Below are positions 41,232 through 49,940 of a stretch of 64,000 nucleotides of DNA, in pieces. The notes beneath the pieces are model-generated. The model had not been told where the DNA came from, made no database searches, and saw only the letters and a program-made list of their open reading frames with translations. A program made the position numbers and the translations under genes. The stretch's first letter is position 1. Every line of letters begins with the position of its first letter. Origin of the DNA: Couchioplanes azureus (GTDB taxonomy: Bacteria > Actinomycetota > Actinomycetes > Mycobacteriales > Micromonosporaceae); NCBI RefSeq assembly GCF_014648355.1, contig NZ_BMQY01000004.1:109893-173892 (forward strand). The letters run 5' to 3'.

Positions 41232-43263
41232 AGGGGCTGGCGGCCCGCGCGCCGGTCGCGATCGCGGCGCGGGCCGTGCGCTCGGCGCGCAGGCACGCGG
41301 CCGGCAGCTCGTCCGCCGGCACCGGGCGGCTCAGCGCGAACCCCTGCGCATAGTCGCAGGTCATGTCGCGCAGGCGGATCAGGGCGTCGACGTCCTCCAC
41401 GCCCTCGGCGACCACCGACAGGCCCAGGTTGTGCCCGAGGTCGACGGCGCTGCGGACCATCACCGCGTCCGGCGCGCCGACGGCGGGGTCCTGCCCCAGC
41501 TCCTTGATGAACATCCGGTCGATCTTCAGCTCGTCGGCCGGCACGTGGCGCAGCTGGGCGAGCGAGCTGAAGCCCGTGCCGAAGTCGTCGACGGACACGC
41601 TGACGCCGTGGTCGCGGATCTCGCACAGGGCCCGTGCCGTGCTGGCCGGGTCGGCCATGATGCTGGTCTCGGTGAGCTCCAGCCGCAGCAGCTCCGGCGG
41701 CAGCCCGGCCGCCGACACCGCGGCCAGCACCGCCGGCACGAAGCCCGCGTCGACGAGACAGCCCGGCGACACGTTGACCGCCACGCAGTACGGGTTCCCG
41801 GCGAGCCGCCACGCGGCGGCCTGGCGGACCGCCAGGGCGAGCAGGTGGCACGTCAGGCGCACCTCCAGGCCGCTGGTCTCGGCGATGCCCAGGAACGCCG
41901 CCGGGGGCAGCAGGCCCCGCTCGGGGTGGTCCCAGCGCACCAGCGCCTCGACCGACGTGACGGCGCCGTCGCTGAGCCGTACCTGCGGCTGGTAGTACAG
42001 CCGCAGCCGGCCCTGGGGGTCCCCGTCGTCCAGCAGGCCGCGCAGCTCCGCCAGGAGCTGCATGCGGTCCTGGGTGCCGGTGTCCGAGCGGGCGTCGTAG
42101 ACCGCGACGCCGCCGCCGCCGGCCTTCGCCCGGTACATGGCCGCGTCGGCGTGACGGAACAGCTCCTCGGCGAGGCCTTCCGCCCCGCTCAGCGCGATGC
42201 CGAGGCTGCCGCTGATCGCCGCCGGGCCCTCCTCGAGCACGAAGTTGCGCCGCAGCGCCGCGACCATCCGCTCGGCCAGCGCGGTCGCCGCGCCGGCGTC
42301 CGCCACCCGGGGCAGCAGCACCGCGAACTCGTCGCCGCCCAGGCGCGCCACCACGGCCGCGTCGCCGGCGGCCTCGCTCAGCCGCCGCCCGGCCTCGAGC
42401 AGCACCTGGTCGCCGGCGTGGTGGCCGAGGGTGTCGTTGACGGCCTTGAAGCCGTCGAGGTCGACGACCATCAGCGCCACCTGGTGCTCGCCGGTGCGGT
42501 CGGCCTCGCCCAGCGCCTCGTCGAGGCGCCGGCCGAACAGGGTCCGGTTGGGCAGGCCGGTGAGCGGGTCGTGCAGCGCCCGGTGGGTGCTCTCCTCGGC
42601 CTGCTCGACGAGCCGGCGCTGGTAGCCCAGCACCAGCCGCATGATCATGCCGACCAGGGCCAGGCCGGCGGCGAACCCGGCCGCGGTGCCGGCCAGCAGC
42701 CGTCCCTGCGTCCGGCGCAGCGCGCTCACCTGCTGCTGCGCCGCGTCGTGGTAGGCGCGTGCCACGTGGTTGACGTCGTCCTGCAACGCGTAGAACGCGG
42801 GTGTGACCTCGAGGCGGTCGAACCGGGCGTGCCCGGGGTCGCTGTCGGCGACCAGCACCATCAGGCGCTCGGCGAGCTCGCGGTAGGCGATCTGCTGCTC
42901 CCGCAGGCGCCGGGCGTCCGCACTGGCCTGCCCGCCGCCGATCGCGACCACCTCGGCCAGGGTCCGGTCCGCGGCCTGCGCCACGCTGTCGAAGCGCTGC
43001 TTGACGGCGACCGACGGCTCCACCTGGTAGTGCCGCAGGTTCACCTCCTGCATGGCGACGTCGATGCGGGCCTCGGTGAAGAGCGCGGCGACGACCAGCG
43101 CGTGCTGCTGCTCCTCGGTCGCCCGCGTGGTGTGCAGGGTGCCCTGCAGCACGTACGCCGCCAGCGCGAGCAGCACCGCCGCCAGGGCAGCGATGGTCGC
43201 CGCGCCACGGCGTACAAAGCCGGTTACGCGGGTGCGCAACGCACCACGGAGAGGCCTGACCAC
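41227..43263 (-). CDS. membrane GGDEF-EAL c-di-GMP protein
   Basis: A 678-residue protein. An N-terminal helix (AATIAALAAVLLALAAYVL), an extracellular helical sensor of about 150 residues and a second helix (LLAGTAAGFAAGLALVGMIM) precede GGDEF (DPLTGLPNRTLFGRRLDEAL, VARLGGDEFAVLL, intact) and EAL (SVEALVRWDHPERGL, VAVNVSPG, VDDFGTGFSSLAQL, KIDRMFIKEL, VVAEGVED), also intact. It could make or break cyclic di-GMP; hybrid proteins often do one only. Start is GTG 43263; it is divergent from a binding-protein gene 82 bp away that may share a signal. Confidence 0.9.
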   Translation of the reverse strand: MVRPLRGALRTRVTGFVRRGAATIAALAAVLLALAAYVLQGTLHTTRATEEQQHALVVAALFTEARIDVAMQEVNLRHYQVEPSVAVKQRFDSVAQAADRTLAEVVAIGGGQASADARRLREQQIAYRELAERLMVLVADSDPGHARFDRLEVTPAFYALQDDVNHVARAYHDAAQQQVSALRRTQGRLLAGTAAGFAAGLALVGMIMRLVLGYQRRLVEQAEESTHRALHDPLTGLPNRTLFGRRLDEALGEADRTGEHQVALMVVDLDGFKAVNDTLGHHAGDQVLLEAGRRLSEAAGDAAVVARLGGDEFAVLLPRVADAGAATALAERMVAALRRNFVLEEGPAAISGSLGIALSGAEGLAEELFRHADAAMYRAKAGGGGVAVYDARSDTGTQDRMQLLAELRGLLDDGDPQGRLRLYYQPQVRLSDGAVTSVEALVRWDHPERGLLPPAAFLGIAETSGLEVRLTCHLLALAVRQAAAWRLAGNPYCVAVNVSPGCLVDAGFVPAVLAAVSAAGLPPELLRLELTETSIMADPASTARALCEIRDHGVSVSVDDFGTGFSSLAQLRHVPADELKIDRMFIKELGQDPAVGAPDAVMVRSAVDLGHNLGLSVVAEGVEDVDALIRLRDMTCDYAQGFALSRPVPADELPAACLRAERTARAAIATGARAASPS

Positions 43264-43345
43264 GCCGGACTGATCGGCATCCGACCGCCGTGGTGAAGAC
43301 GAAATGCGCCCTCAGCTGTCCGGGGCCCCGACCGAAGAGAAGATT

Positions 43346-44494
43346 GTGCGTCTGGTGACCAGTGCCGTCGCGGCACTTCTGATAGCGGTGACCTCCGGTT
43401 GCGCGAGCTCCGGGGAGTCGGGCACCGCGAGCGCCCCGGCACAGGAGGTGATCCGCCTGGGCACCCTGGTGCCGGTGAGCGGGCGCAGCAGCCCGTCCGG
43501 CGAGGCCATGGTGAACGCCGCGCGGATGGCGGTCGACGAGGCGAACGCGAAGGGCGGCGTGCTCGGCCGGCGCATCGAGCTGGTCGTCGGCGACGACGCC
43601 TGCGACCCGGGCACCGCCGTCACCGCCGCCCGCGAGGTGGTCGCCCGGGACGTCACGGTCTCCGTGGGCGGGTACTGCTCCAGCGCGACCGTGCCCACGC
43701 TGAAGATCTTCCGGTCCGCGGGCGTGCCCATGGTGGTCGCCCAGTCGAACTCGACCGATCTGCTGGCACCGAAGTACGACAGCGTCTTCCTGATCTCCGG
43801 CACCGTCGCGGCCGAGGCCGAGTTCGCGGTGGACTGGATGAAGCGCCTCGGCGGCACCCGCCTGGCGGTGGTGCACGACGGCACGAGCTTCCCGGTCACC
43901 CTCGCCGGCTCGACGGCCGACTCGGCCCGCCGCAAGGGCCTGGCCGTCGGCGCCCAGCTGGAACTCAGCCAGGGCGCCCCGAGCTACGCCCGGATCGCCG
44001 ACGCGGTGATCCGCGGTGGCGCGGACGTCGTCTACTACACCGGGTACTACGCCGAGGCGAACCAGCTCGTCGCGGACCTGCGGGCCGGCGGCTTCGAGGG
44101 AAGGATCTTCGTCGGCGACGGCGCCACCAACGGCCCCCTGCTCGACGGGCTCGACGCGGCGCAGACGCGCGACCTCTACGGCACCGCGATGCTCTGGGCG
44201 GACCTGCCGGAACTGAAGGACTGGGCGCAGCGCTACCGCACGGCCGTCGGCGCGGAGCCGAACCCGTCGTCGGTCGCGGCGTACGACGCCGTCAACGTCG
44301 CGCTGGACGCGATCCGGCGGGCCGGCACCACGGACCGCGCCGCGGTGCGCAAGGCGATCGCCGAGACGGACATGATGGGGATGTCGGGCAAGGTGAGCTT
44401 CAACCCCGACGGTTCGCGTGCCGAGCCGCGCTTCCTGCTGTTGCGCGCCGACGGAAAGGGCTTCACGCTCGTTCCCCAGCCGTCGGGCACCTGA
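43346..44494 (+). CDS. ABC-type branched-chain amino acid/amide binding lipoprotein
   Basis: A 382-residue periplasmic-type binding protein of the LivK family. The signal VRLVTSAVAALLIAVTSGCA has lipobox VTSGC. The mature part shows IRLGTLVPVSGRSSPSGEAM, AVDEANAKGGVLGRRIELVV, GDDACDPGTAVTAAREVV and LISGTVAAEAEF. No permease or ATPase gene is near, so it may be an orphan that feeds another transporter or the divergent GGDEF-EAL sensor (inference). GTG 43346 gives a normal signal; ATG 43304 in the same frame would add 14 residues before it. Confidence 0.83.
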   Translation: MRLVTSAVAALLIAVTSGCASSGESGTASAPAQEVIRLGTLVPVSGRSSPSGEAMVNAARMAVDEANAKGGVLGRRIELVVGDDACDPGTAVTAAREVVARDVTVSVGGYCSSATVPTLKIFRSAGVPMVVAQSNSTDLLAPKYDSVFLISGTVAAEAEFAVDWMKRLGGTRLAVVHDGTSFPVTLAGSTADSARRKGLAVGAQLELSQGAPSYARIADAVIRGGADVVYYTGYYAEANQLVADLRAGGFEGRIFVGDGATNGPLLDGLDAAQTRDLYGTAMLWADLPELKDWAQRYRTAVGAEPNPSSVAAYDAVNVALDAIRRAGTTDRAAVRKAIAETDMMGMSGKVSFNPDGSRAEPRFLLLRADGKGFTLVPQPSGT

Positions 44495-44590
44495 CACGGG
44501 CCGGCCCGGTCACCCCTTTCGGGCGAGTCGGGCGCGTCGATGCGTAACCGTTGCTCTATGGCAAGGATCCAGCCTCTACAGTGCACCTCG

Positions 44591-44926
44591 ATGCCTGTGC
44601 CGCCGTTCGCGATCGTGGCGCACCCTGCCGACGCCGGGGTGGCCTGCCTGGCGCTGCACGGCGAGGTGGACCACGACGCGTCGGACGAGCTGGTGGGTGC
44701 GGTCGAGCGGGCCGGGCGGGAGCCCGGCGTGCGGCACGTGGTGCTGGATCTCGCGGCGGTCACCTTCCTCGACGCCGCGGGCGTCGCGGCGCTGGTCACG
44801 GCCGCGCTGCTCGCGGCCGACGGCGGGGTCCGGCTGAAGACCCGGGGCGCGCGCGGCATCGTGCGCCTGGTCCTCGAGGTCACCGGGGTCGGTGACTGGC
44901 TGCGCGGGGCGCCGCGGGGGCGGTGA
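44591..44926 (+). CDS. STAS-domain protein lacking the phospho-serine
   Basis: A 111-residue STAS protein of the anti-anti-sigma type: CLALHGEVDHDASDELVGAV, HVVLDLAAVTFLDAAGVAAL and GGVRLKTRGARGIVRLVLEV. In SpoIIAA/RsbV proteins the loop reads D-S-S-G and the second Ser is phosphorylated by the anti-sigma kinase. Here it is D-A-A-G, so it cannot be switched this way. It may be permanently active, or a STAS domain with another partner. The start is uncertain: ATG 44591 is closest to the domain, while ATG 44558 and ATG 44540 are in frame and no ribosome site decides. Confidence 0.78.
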   Translation: MPVPPFAIVAHPADAGVACLALHGEVDHDASDELVGAVERAGREPGVRHVVLDLAAVTFLDAAGVAALVTAALLAADGGVRLKTRGARGIVRLVLEVTGVGDWLRGAPRGR

Positions 44927-44941
44927 TCGCCGCCACAATAC

Positions 44942-44962
44942 GATACGAGCCCGTTCCGTATT
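44942..44962. promoter_or_regulatory. TetR-type operator 1
   Basis: Imperfect dyad: GATACGAGC on the left and GTTCCGTATT on the right, sharing the GATACGGAAC/GTTCCGTATC half-sites of operator 2. It overlaps a plausible -35 (TTCCGT, 44954-44959), which stands 17 bp from TACGCT (44977-44982). Confidence 0.55.
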
Positions 44963-44990
44963 GCTGCCGGCGCGCCTACGCTCCTGCTGT

Positions 44991-45011
44991 GATACGGAAC
45001 TGTTCCGTATC
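44991..45011. promoter_or_regulatory. TetR-type operator 2
   Basis: GATACGGAA (44991-44999) and TTCCGTATC (45003-45011) are a perfect 9-bp dyad around CTG. It lies just after the inferred start of transcription and 25 bp before the MFS start codon. With operator 1 it fits repression by the TetR protein encoded downstream. Confidence 0.75.
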
Positions 45012-45036
45012 GTAAGTAGCTCGGGGGACCCCCACC

Positions 45037-46617
45037 ATGGACGAACCGCAGACCGGGCATCCGCGGCGCTGGGCCATTCTCGGCGTGCTGGTGATCAGCC
45101 TTCTCGTCGTCGTACTCGACAACACCGTCCTCAACGTCGCCCTGCGCACCATCGCCGACCCGCACGCCGGTCTCGGCGCCAGCCAGGGTCAGCTGGAATG
45201 GGCGATCAACTCGTACACCCTGGTCTTCGCGGGCCTGCTCTTCACCGCCGGCATCCTGGCCGACCGGCTCGGCCGGCGGATCACGCTGATCGTGGGGCTC
45301 GCGCTCTTCGGTCTGGCGTCGCTGCTCTCCGCGTACGCGGACACGCCCGACCAGCTCATCTGGGCCCGGGCACTGATGGGCCTGGGCGCCGCCGCGGTCA
45401 TGCCGGCCACCCTGTCGATCATCGCCAACGTCTTCGACCCGCGGGAGCGGGGCCGGGCCATCGGCGTCTGGGCCGGCGCGGTCGGGCTCGGCGTCGCGAT
45501 CGGGCCGATCGTCGGCGGCCTGCTGCTCGAGCACTTCTGGTGGGGCTCGGTCTTCCTGATCAACGTTCCCGTGGTCGTCGCCGGGGTGGTCCTGGTCCGC
45601 GTCCTCGTCCCCGAGTCCCGCGACCCCCGGCCCGGCCGCATCGACGTGCTCGGCGTGCTGCTGTCGATCCTGGGCCTGAGCCTGCTGACCTACGGCGTGA
45701 TCGAGGGCGGCGAGGCCGGCTTCGGCGAGCCGCGCGCGTGGGCCACGCTGACCGCCGGGGTGCTGGTCCTGGCCCTGTTCGTCGGGTACGAGCGCCGCAT
45801 CCCGCACCCCTCGCTGGACGTGCGGCTCTTCGCCAACCGCCGCTTCTCCGCCTCGACCGGCATGATCGGCCTGGTCTTCTTCGCGGCGATGGGCTCGATG
45901 TTCTTCAGCGCCTTCTACCTCCAGCTGGTCCGCGGCCTCGGCCCGCTGGCCTCCGGCGTGCTGTTCGTGCCGTTCGCCGTCGGCCAGATGGCGTTCGCGC
46001 CGCGCAGCGCCGCGATGGTCGCCCGCTTCGGGCCCAAGGCGGTCAGCACGGCCGGCCTGCTGCTCGTCGCGCTCGGGCTCGCCGGCTGGCTGTTCGTCGG
46101 CGCCGGCACGCCGATCTGGGTGGTCGGCGCGTTGTTCTTCGTCATGGGCGTCGGCATGGCCAACGTGATGCCGCCGGCGACCGAGGCGATCATGGCCGCG
46201 CTGCCGCGGGAGCAGGCCGGCGTGGGATCGGCCGTGAGCAACACCGTCCGCCAGGTCGGCGGCGCGCTGGGCGTGGCCGTGCTCGGCGCCGTGCTGTCCG
46301 CGGCGTACCGCGACGGGATGCGCGACGCCACGGCCGCCCTGCCCGCCGGAGCCCGCGACGCCGCGAACGAGTCCATCGCCGGTGCGTACGGGGTGGCGGC
46401 CCAGGCCGGTCCCGCCGGCCCGGCGCTGGTCGCGCAGGCCAACGACGCCTTCCTCACCGCCATGCACTACGCCTCGGTCGGCACCACGGTGTTCGCGCTG
46501 CTCGGCGCCCTCGTGGCGGCGATCTGGCTGCCTGGCCGCCGGCCGGCCGGCGCGCCCGCCCCCGGGACGGCCGAGGGGCTGGTGGAGCAGCAGGGCCGGG
46601 AACTGGTCGAGGCGTGA
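45037..46617 (+). CDS. MFS drug exporter, DHA2 (EmrB/QacA) family
   Basis: A 526-residue antiporter with 14 predicted helices. DHA2 marks are [14 protein letters not shown] in helix one (motif D1, with the Asp typical of drug/H+ exchange), [10 protein letters not shown] (motif A), [20 protein letters not shown] (motif B) and [20 protein letters not shown] (motif C). It would pump hydrophobic or cationic toxins out. ATG 45037 lies behind CTCGGGGGACC. Two dyads upstream and a TetR gene 36 nt downstream make a regulated resistance unit; the inducer is unknown. Confidence 0.93.
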   Translation: MDEPQTGHPRRWAILGVLVISLLVVVLDNTVLNVALRTIADPHAGLGASQGQLEWAINSYTLVFAGLLFTAGILADRLGRRITLIVGLALFGLASLLSAYADTPDQLIWARALMGLGAAAVMPATLSIIANVFDPRERGRAIGVWAGAVGLGVAIGPIVGGLLLEHFWWGSVFLINVPVVVAGVVLVRVLVPESRDPRPGRIDVLGVLLSILGLSLLTYGVIEGGEAGFGEPRAWATLTAGVLVLALFVGYERRIPHPSLDVRLFANRRFSASTGMIGLVFFAAMGSMFFSAFYLQLVRGLGPLASGVLFVPFAVGQMAFAPRSAAMVARFGPKAVSTAGLLLVALGLAGWLFVGAGTPIWVVGALFFVMGVGMANVMPPATEAIMAALPREQAGVGSAVSNTVRQVGGALGVAVLGAVLSAAYRDGMRDATAALPAGARDAANESIAGAYGVAAQAGPAGPALVAQANDAFLTAMHYASVGTTVFALLGALVAAIWLPGRRPAGAPAPGTAEGLVEQQGRELVEA

Positions 46618-46653
46618 CGGGCGCCGTGTCCATGCGATGAGGGCTCGGTGACA

Positions 46654-47277
46654 ATGGAGCGTATGACGACGCTCAGCGCGGACGAGGAGGCCGGCCGGGG
46701 CCGCAAGGCGCCCGGCCGGCCTCGCGACGCCCGGGCCGCCGAGGCCATCCTCGACGCGGTGACCGCGCTGCTGGCCGAGGGGCAGAGCTCCGCGGCGATC
46801 TCGATCGAGGCGGTCGCGGCGCGGGCGGGCGTGGGCAAGGCGACGATCTACCGCCGCTGGCCCAACAAGGAGGCGCTGCTGATCGACGCGGTGGCCCGGA
46901 TGAAGGGCCCGCTGCCGGCGCCGGCCGGCGCGTCCGTCCGCGAGGATCTGATCATGCTCGTGGCCTCGGCCCGCAACACCCGCATGGAGCACTACGGCCG
47001 GGTGACCGCCTGCCTGGTGCCCGAGATGGTGAAGAGCCCGGAGATGCACGCGGTCTTCCAGGCCGTCATCGAGCCCCGCCGCGCCGTCATGCGCGAGGTG
47101 CTGCGCCGCGGTGTCGAGAGCGGCGAGCTGCGCCCCGACCTCGACGTGGAGCTCACGCTGCTGATGCTCGTCGGCCCGACCATCGCGCAGAACATGCTGC
47201 ACTGGAACCCCGCGATCCCGGTCGAGGGCTACGCGGAGGCGCTCGTCGACGCGGTCCTGCGCGGCGCCGCCGCCTGA
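46654..47277 (+). CDS. TetR-family repressor
   Basis: A 207-residue regulator. The DNA-binding part shows GRPRDARAAEAILDAVTALL, SIEAVAARAGVGKATIYRRW and NKEALLIDAV. The C-terminal ligand part (residues 80-200) has MVKSPEMHAVFQAVIEPRRA and LTLLMLVGPTIAQNML, of the TetR_C_11-like group. It follows the exporter gene by 36 nt and most likely binds the GATACGGAA dyads before it. Start codons at 46648 (GTG), 46654 and 46663 are all possible; 46654 is chosen because GAGGG lies about 10 nt upstream. Confidence 0.9.
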   Translation: MERMTTLSADEEAGRGRKAPGRPRDARAAEAILDAVTALLAEGQSSAAISIEAVAARAGVGKATIYRRWPNKEALLIDAVARMKGPLPAPAGASVREDLIMLVASARNTRMEHYGRVTACLVPEMVKSPEMHAVFQAVIEPRRAVMREVLRRGVESGELRPDLDVELTLLMLVGPTIAQNMLHWNPAIPVEGYAEALVDAVLRGAAA

Positions 47278-47341
47278 CCGTCACCTGAGCGCCATCCGGC
47301 GTTCCGGCGGCGTGCATGGATGTCCGTCTATGTTGAGCGCC

Positions 47342-47965
47342 ATGAACCTTCGTGCCCGTGCGGGCCTCGGCGCCGCCGCATCCGCCGTGACCGCCGCTCT
47401 CGTCCTCGCCGCACCCGCCTCCGCCGCGGTCGCCGCCCCCGCCCCCGCCGCGGCCCTGCCCGGTGCCTCGGTCCGGGCGCTTCCGCCGTACTCGACCTGG
47501 ATCGCGGACGTCACCGCCGTCGCGGACCAGGCCTCCGCCTATCTCGGCGACGTGCTGCCGACCGGCTCGTTCCGGCCCGCGATCGTGCTCGACATCGACA
47601 ACACCGCCCTGCAGACCACCTACCGTCCCGGGCTGACCTCGCCGGCGACCGGCCCCATCCTGGAGATCGCCCGCCGGGCCGCGGCGGACGGCGCGGCCGT
47701 CTTCTTCGTCACCGCGCGCCCGGAGATCCTCGGCTGGCAGACCGAGATCAACCTGGACCTGGTGGGCTATCCGGTGGAGCGCGTCTACCTGCGGCCGTGG
47801 TTCGACACCCAGCCGGACGCCGAGCTGAAGACCGGCGCCCGCAAGGCGATCGAGGCGCAGGGCTACCGCATCGTCGCCAACATCGGCAACAGCGCGAGCG
47901 ACCTCTCCGGCGGCCACGCCGACCGCGTCTTCAAGCTCCCGGACTACGACGGCCAGCTCATCTAG
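47342..47965 (+). CDS. secreted HAD-family acid phosphatase
   Basis: A 207-residue exported phosphatase. Sec signal: MNLRARAGLGAAASAVTAAL followed by VLAAPASA. The HAD motifs are AIVLDIDNTAL (nucleophile/acid DxD), FFVTARPE (motif II Thr), the lysine in ELKTGARKAIEA and NIGNSASDLSGG (metal-binding acids). This is the acid phosphatase (class B/plant VSP-like) branch. ATG 47342 is at the start of the signal; an in-frame ATG at 47330 is possible. It may release phosphate or act on nucleotides outside the cell. It stands alone between the TetR gene and a long gap. Confidence 0.85.
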   Translation: MNLRARAGLGAAASAVTAALVLAAPASAAVAAPAPAAALPGASVRALPPYSTWIADVTAVADQASAYLGDVLPTGSFRPAIVLDIDNTALQTTYRPGLTSPATGPILEIARRAAADGAAVFFVTARPEILGWQTEINLDLVGYPVERVYLRPWFDTQPDAELKTGARKAIEAQGYRIVANIGNSASDLSGGHADRVFKLPDYDGQLI

Positions 47966-48475
47966 GGCGTACGGTCCGTCCGGCGGCCGCGGCACCGTCC
48001 TCACCGACGGCGATGCGGCCGCCTTTGTCATGCGCTGGTCGCCTCGCCGCGAATACGCGCCCCCCGGCCACGCCATTGCCCTTTACGGGCTGAGTAACTG
48101 AGAGCTTCCTGAGAGTATCGACTCGGTTTCTCCGCCGAGTCGCTCGCGCCGCCGGAGCCCCCATTCCTCAGCGCTGTCACGGACAGCGACCGAATAGCCG
48201 TGAACAAAGCTCACTTTGCCGCCCGGGTGGCGTCGGTTCGGCTGCCCGGTGCGCCTATGGGGCGCGTACGCCTGGTCAGCCTGGCGCGGTGACTGCGCCG
48301 GCGTGAGCGCGGGTCGATACCCCGCGGCCGCCGGGCTAAACCCACTGGTCAGAACTTTCTGCGACATGCGGTGTGCGATATGCAGACTGCGATACCCGGG
48401 CGCCGCTGAGCTAGGCTGGATGCACGGCGATGACCCGCGGACCAGCGTCCTTACAGAGAGTAGCGGGATAATGAC
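47966..48475. other. 510-bp gap without a convincing gene
   Basis: No frame here shows codon bias, a ribosome site or homology together. It holds two small hairpins: CGACTCGG/CCGAGTCG (48119-48126 and 48135-48142, 8-nt loop) and CGCTGTC-ACG-GACAGCG (48172-48188). Base composition turns less GC-rich from about 48180 onward. The upstream promoter of the XRE gene must lie near the end, but no clear -10/-35 pair is found. Confidence 0.5.
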
Positions 48476-49381
48476 ATGGGTATAGGAGAGCGGCGCAGAT
48501 CCGCCCTGGAGCGCAAACGCCTCGTCCGCAAGCTGTCCGGAATCCGGCAGAAAATCGGCTACACCCAGGCGCAGGTCGCCGGAAAGCTGCGGTGGTCGCA
48601 GTCGAAGGTGCACCGGATAGAAAGCGGCGAGAACAGTATCTCGTACACGGATCTTCTCGCCTTACTCAAGATCTACGACATTCGCGAGAACGAGTTGGTG
48701 GAGGAACTGACGGAAATGGCCGAACTGGCCCGGCAACGCAGTCTCCCGGAAATCAGCGACATCCACTCGAAGGATTTCCGGGACTACCTCGAGGCCGAAA
48801 TCACGGCGGACACCCTGCGGGAGTTCGAGAATTCGTACATTCCCGGTCTGCTGCAGACCCCCGGGTACGCGGACGCCGTTCTGCAGACCCTGTTGCAGAT
48901 CTCCTCGCTCGCCGACGACGAGCGCGACGCGGCCCTGGACCGTGTCCGCCGCATGGTCGAGCTGCGTGCCCTGCGGCAGCAGACCTTCAACGACGGCGGC
49001 ATCACGAAGGCGTCCTTCGTGCTCGACGAGGCGGCCGTGCGCCGGGTGGTCGGCGCGGAGCGCGGCGACGCCGGCATCATGCGCGGCCAGATCGAGCACC
49101 TGAAGAAGATGAGCCGGCACCCCCGCGTGGACCTCAGGGTGGTGCCGTTCGGCGCGGGCAGTCACGTGGGGATGAGCGGGCCCTTCGTCATCCTGGACTT
49201 CCCCGACCCGGACGACTTCCCGCTGCTGTACCTGGAGAACGCGGCAGGGGAGTTCCTGACCAAGCACGACCAGCGGCAGGTACGGCGCTTCGCCGCGAAC
49301 TTCGAGAGCCTGCAGGAGTGCGCGCTGCAGGGCGAGGAGCTGGACGCCCTGCTCGACGACGTGGCGGCCGCCATCGGCTGA
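48476..49381 (+). CDS. XRE-family regulator with Scr1-type DUF5753 domain
   Basis: A 301-residue regulator. Helix-turn-helix: KLSGIRQKIGYTQAQVAGKL, RWSQSKVHRIESGENSISYT. The DUF5753 sensor part follows: FENSYIPGLLQTPGYADAVL, ASFVLDEAAVRRVVG, MRGQIEHLKKMSRHPRVDLR, VVPFGAGSHVGMSGPFVILD. In Streptomyces such proteins pair with small DUF397 partners and control development and antibiotic genes. A DUF397 gene lies 1.1 kb downstream. A TTA codon (48662-48664) may make it bldA-dependent. ATG 48476 is used, without a strong ribosome site. The first 400 bases are less GC-rich than the neighbours. Confidence 0.92.
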   Translation: MGIGERRRSALERKRLVRKLSGIRQKIGYTQAQVAGKLRWSQSKVHRIESGENSISYTDLLALLKIYDIRENELVEELTEMAELARQRSLPEISDIHSKDFRDYLEAEITADTLREFENSYIPGLLQTPGYADAVLQTLLQISSLADDERDAALDRVRRMVELRALRQQTFNDGGITKASFVLDEAAVRRVVGAERGDAGIMRGQIEHLKKMSRHPRVDLRVVPFGAGSHVGMSGPFVILDFPDPDDFPLLYLENAAGEFLTKHDQRQVRRFAANFESLQECALQGEELDALLDDVAAAIG

Positions 49382-49441
49382 CCGGCCGGCCGGCGCCCCT
49401 GGGCGCGGGCGGCGAAGGTGGAACGACGGGAGGAAACGCGG

Positions 49442-49582
49442 ATGACCTGGACGAGCATCGGCACGGGTTCCTGCCTGCGGCGCCCCGCCGCGCCCCCGCC
49501 GTCCCCCGTCGGCTCGGTGCACGCCGGCTCCGGCTCGCGTCCGCCGGTGCGCAACCGCGAACCGGTGGCCGACGGTGGCTGA
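49442..49582 (+). CDS. possible 46-residue peptide, coupled
   Basis: ATG 49442 stands behind an excellent ribosome site GGGAGGAAACGCGG and opens a 46-codon frame: MTWTSIGTGSCLRRPAAPPP and a Ser/Gly/Pro-rich remainder ending VADGG. Its stop lies 8 nt inside the next gene, whose GTG (49575) has no separate ribosome site, so translational coupling is likely. No homology is recognised; it could be a short peptide or only a coupling leader. Confidence 0.4.
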   Translation: MTWTSIGTGSCLRRPAAPPPSPVGSVHAGSGSRPPVRNREPVADGG

Positions 49583-49940
49583 GACGGACCGGGAGCTCGG
49601 CTTCCGCAAGCCCGCCCCGCGGCTCGGCGGCCAGAGCGCCCCCGGCCGGCCGTCCGGTGGGCCGACCGGACCGGCCGGGTCCGGCGGGTTCGCCGGCGGG
49701 CCGGCGCCCGTCCGGCCGTCCGGCGGGTTCGTCGGCCTGCTGCACGGGGTGCTGACCAACGCCCGCATGCTGGTGCACGCCCTGGCGTTGATCTATCCGT
49801 TCATTCTGCTGGTGGCGGCGCTGACCGGCTCACCGCAGATCCTCGCCGTCATGGCGACCTCGATGGTGACGCTCTTCGTCTGGGCGCTGCGGCGCGTACG
49901 CCGCGAGGACGTCAATCGTCGCGACGCTGACGGGAGTTAG
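49575..49940 (+). CDS. small membrane protein, Pro/Gly-rich N-terminus
   Basis: A 121-residue protein of no known family. The first 50 residues are rich in Gly, Pro and Arg (PGRPSGGPTGPAGSGGFAGG), then come two hydrophobic segments (MLVHALALIYPFILLVAAL and ILAVMATSMVTLFVWAL) and a basic tail RRVRREDVNRR. The C-terminus should be cytosolic. It starts at GTG 49575 inside the end of the possible peptide gene. Its last 29 nt overlap the convergent gene on the other strand. Position after the Scr1-type regulator suggests it could be a target of that regulator. Confidence 0.6.
   Translation: MAETDRELGFRKPAPRLGGQSAPGRPSGGPTGPAGSGGFAGGPAPVRPSGGFVGLLHGVLTNARMLVHALALIYPFILLVAALTGSPQILAVMATSMVTLFVWALRRVRREDVNRRDADGS

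Noticed and set aside
41042..44497. 1151-codon minus-strand frame overlapping the GGDEF-EAL and binding-protein genes
   Set aside because: It is a shadow in another frame of the GGDEF-EAL gene, with the typical Arg/Ala/Gly-rich composition of such shadows.
44233..47202. 989-codon open frame on the minus strand across the binding protein, STAS, MFS and TetR genes
   Set aside because: It is the antisense of well-supported genes; stop codons are rare at this GC content. Its sequence is low-complexity with many Arg, Gly, His and Pro, with no known domain.
48216..48485. 89-codon TTG frame before the XRE gene
   Set aside because: No ribosome site, no homology, and codon positions show no GC bias; it overlaps the promoter region and start of a well-supported gene.
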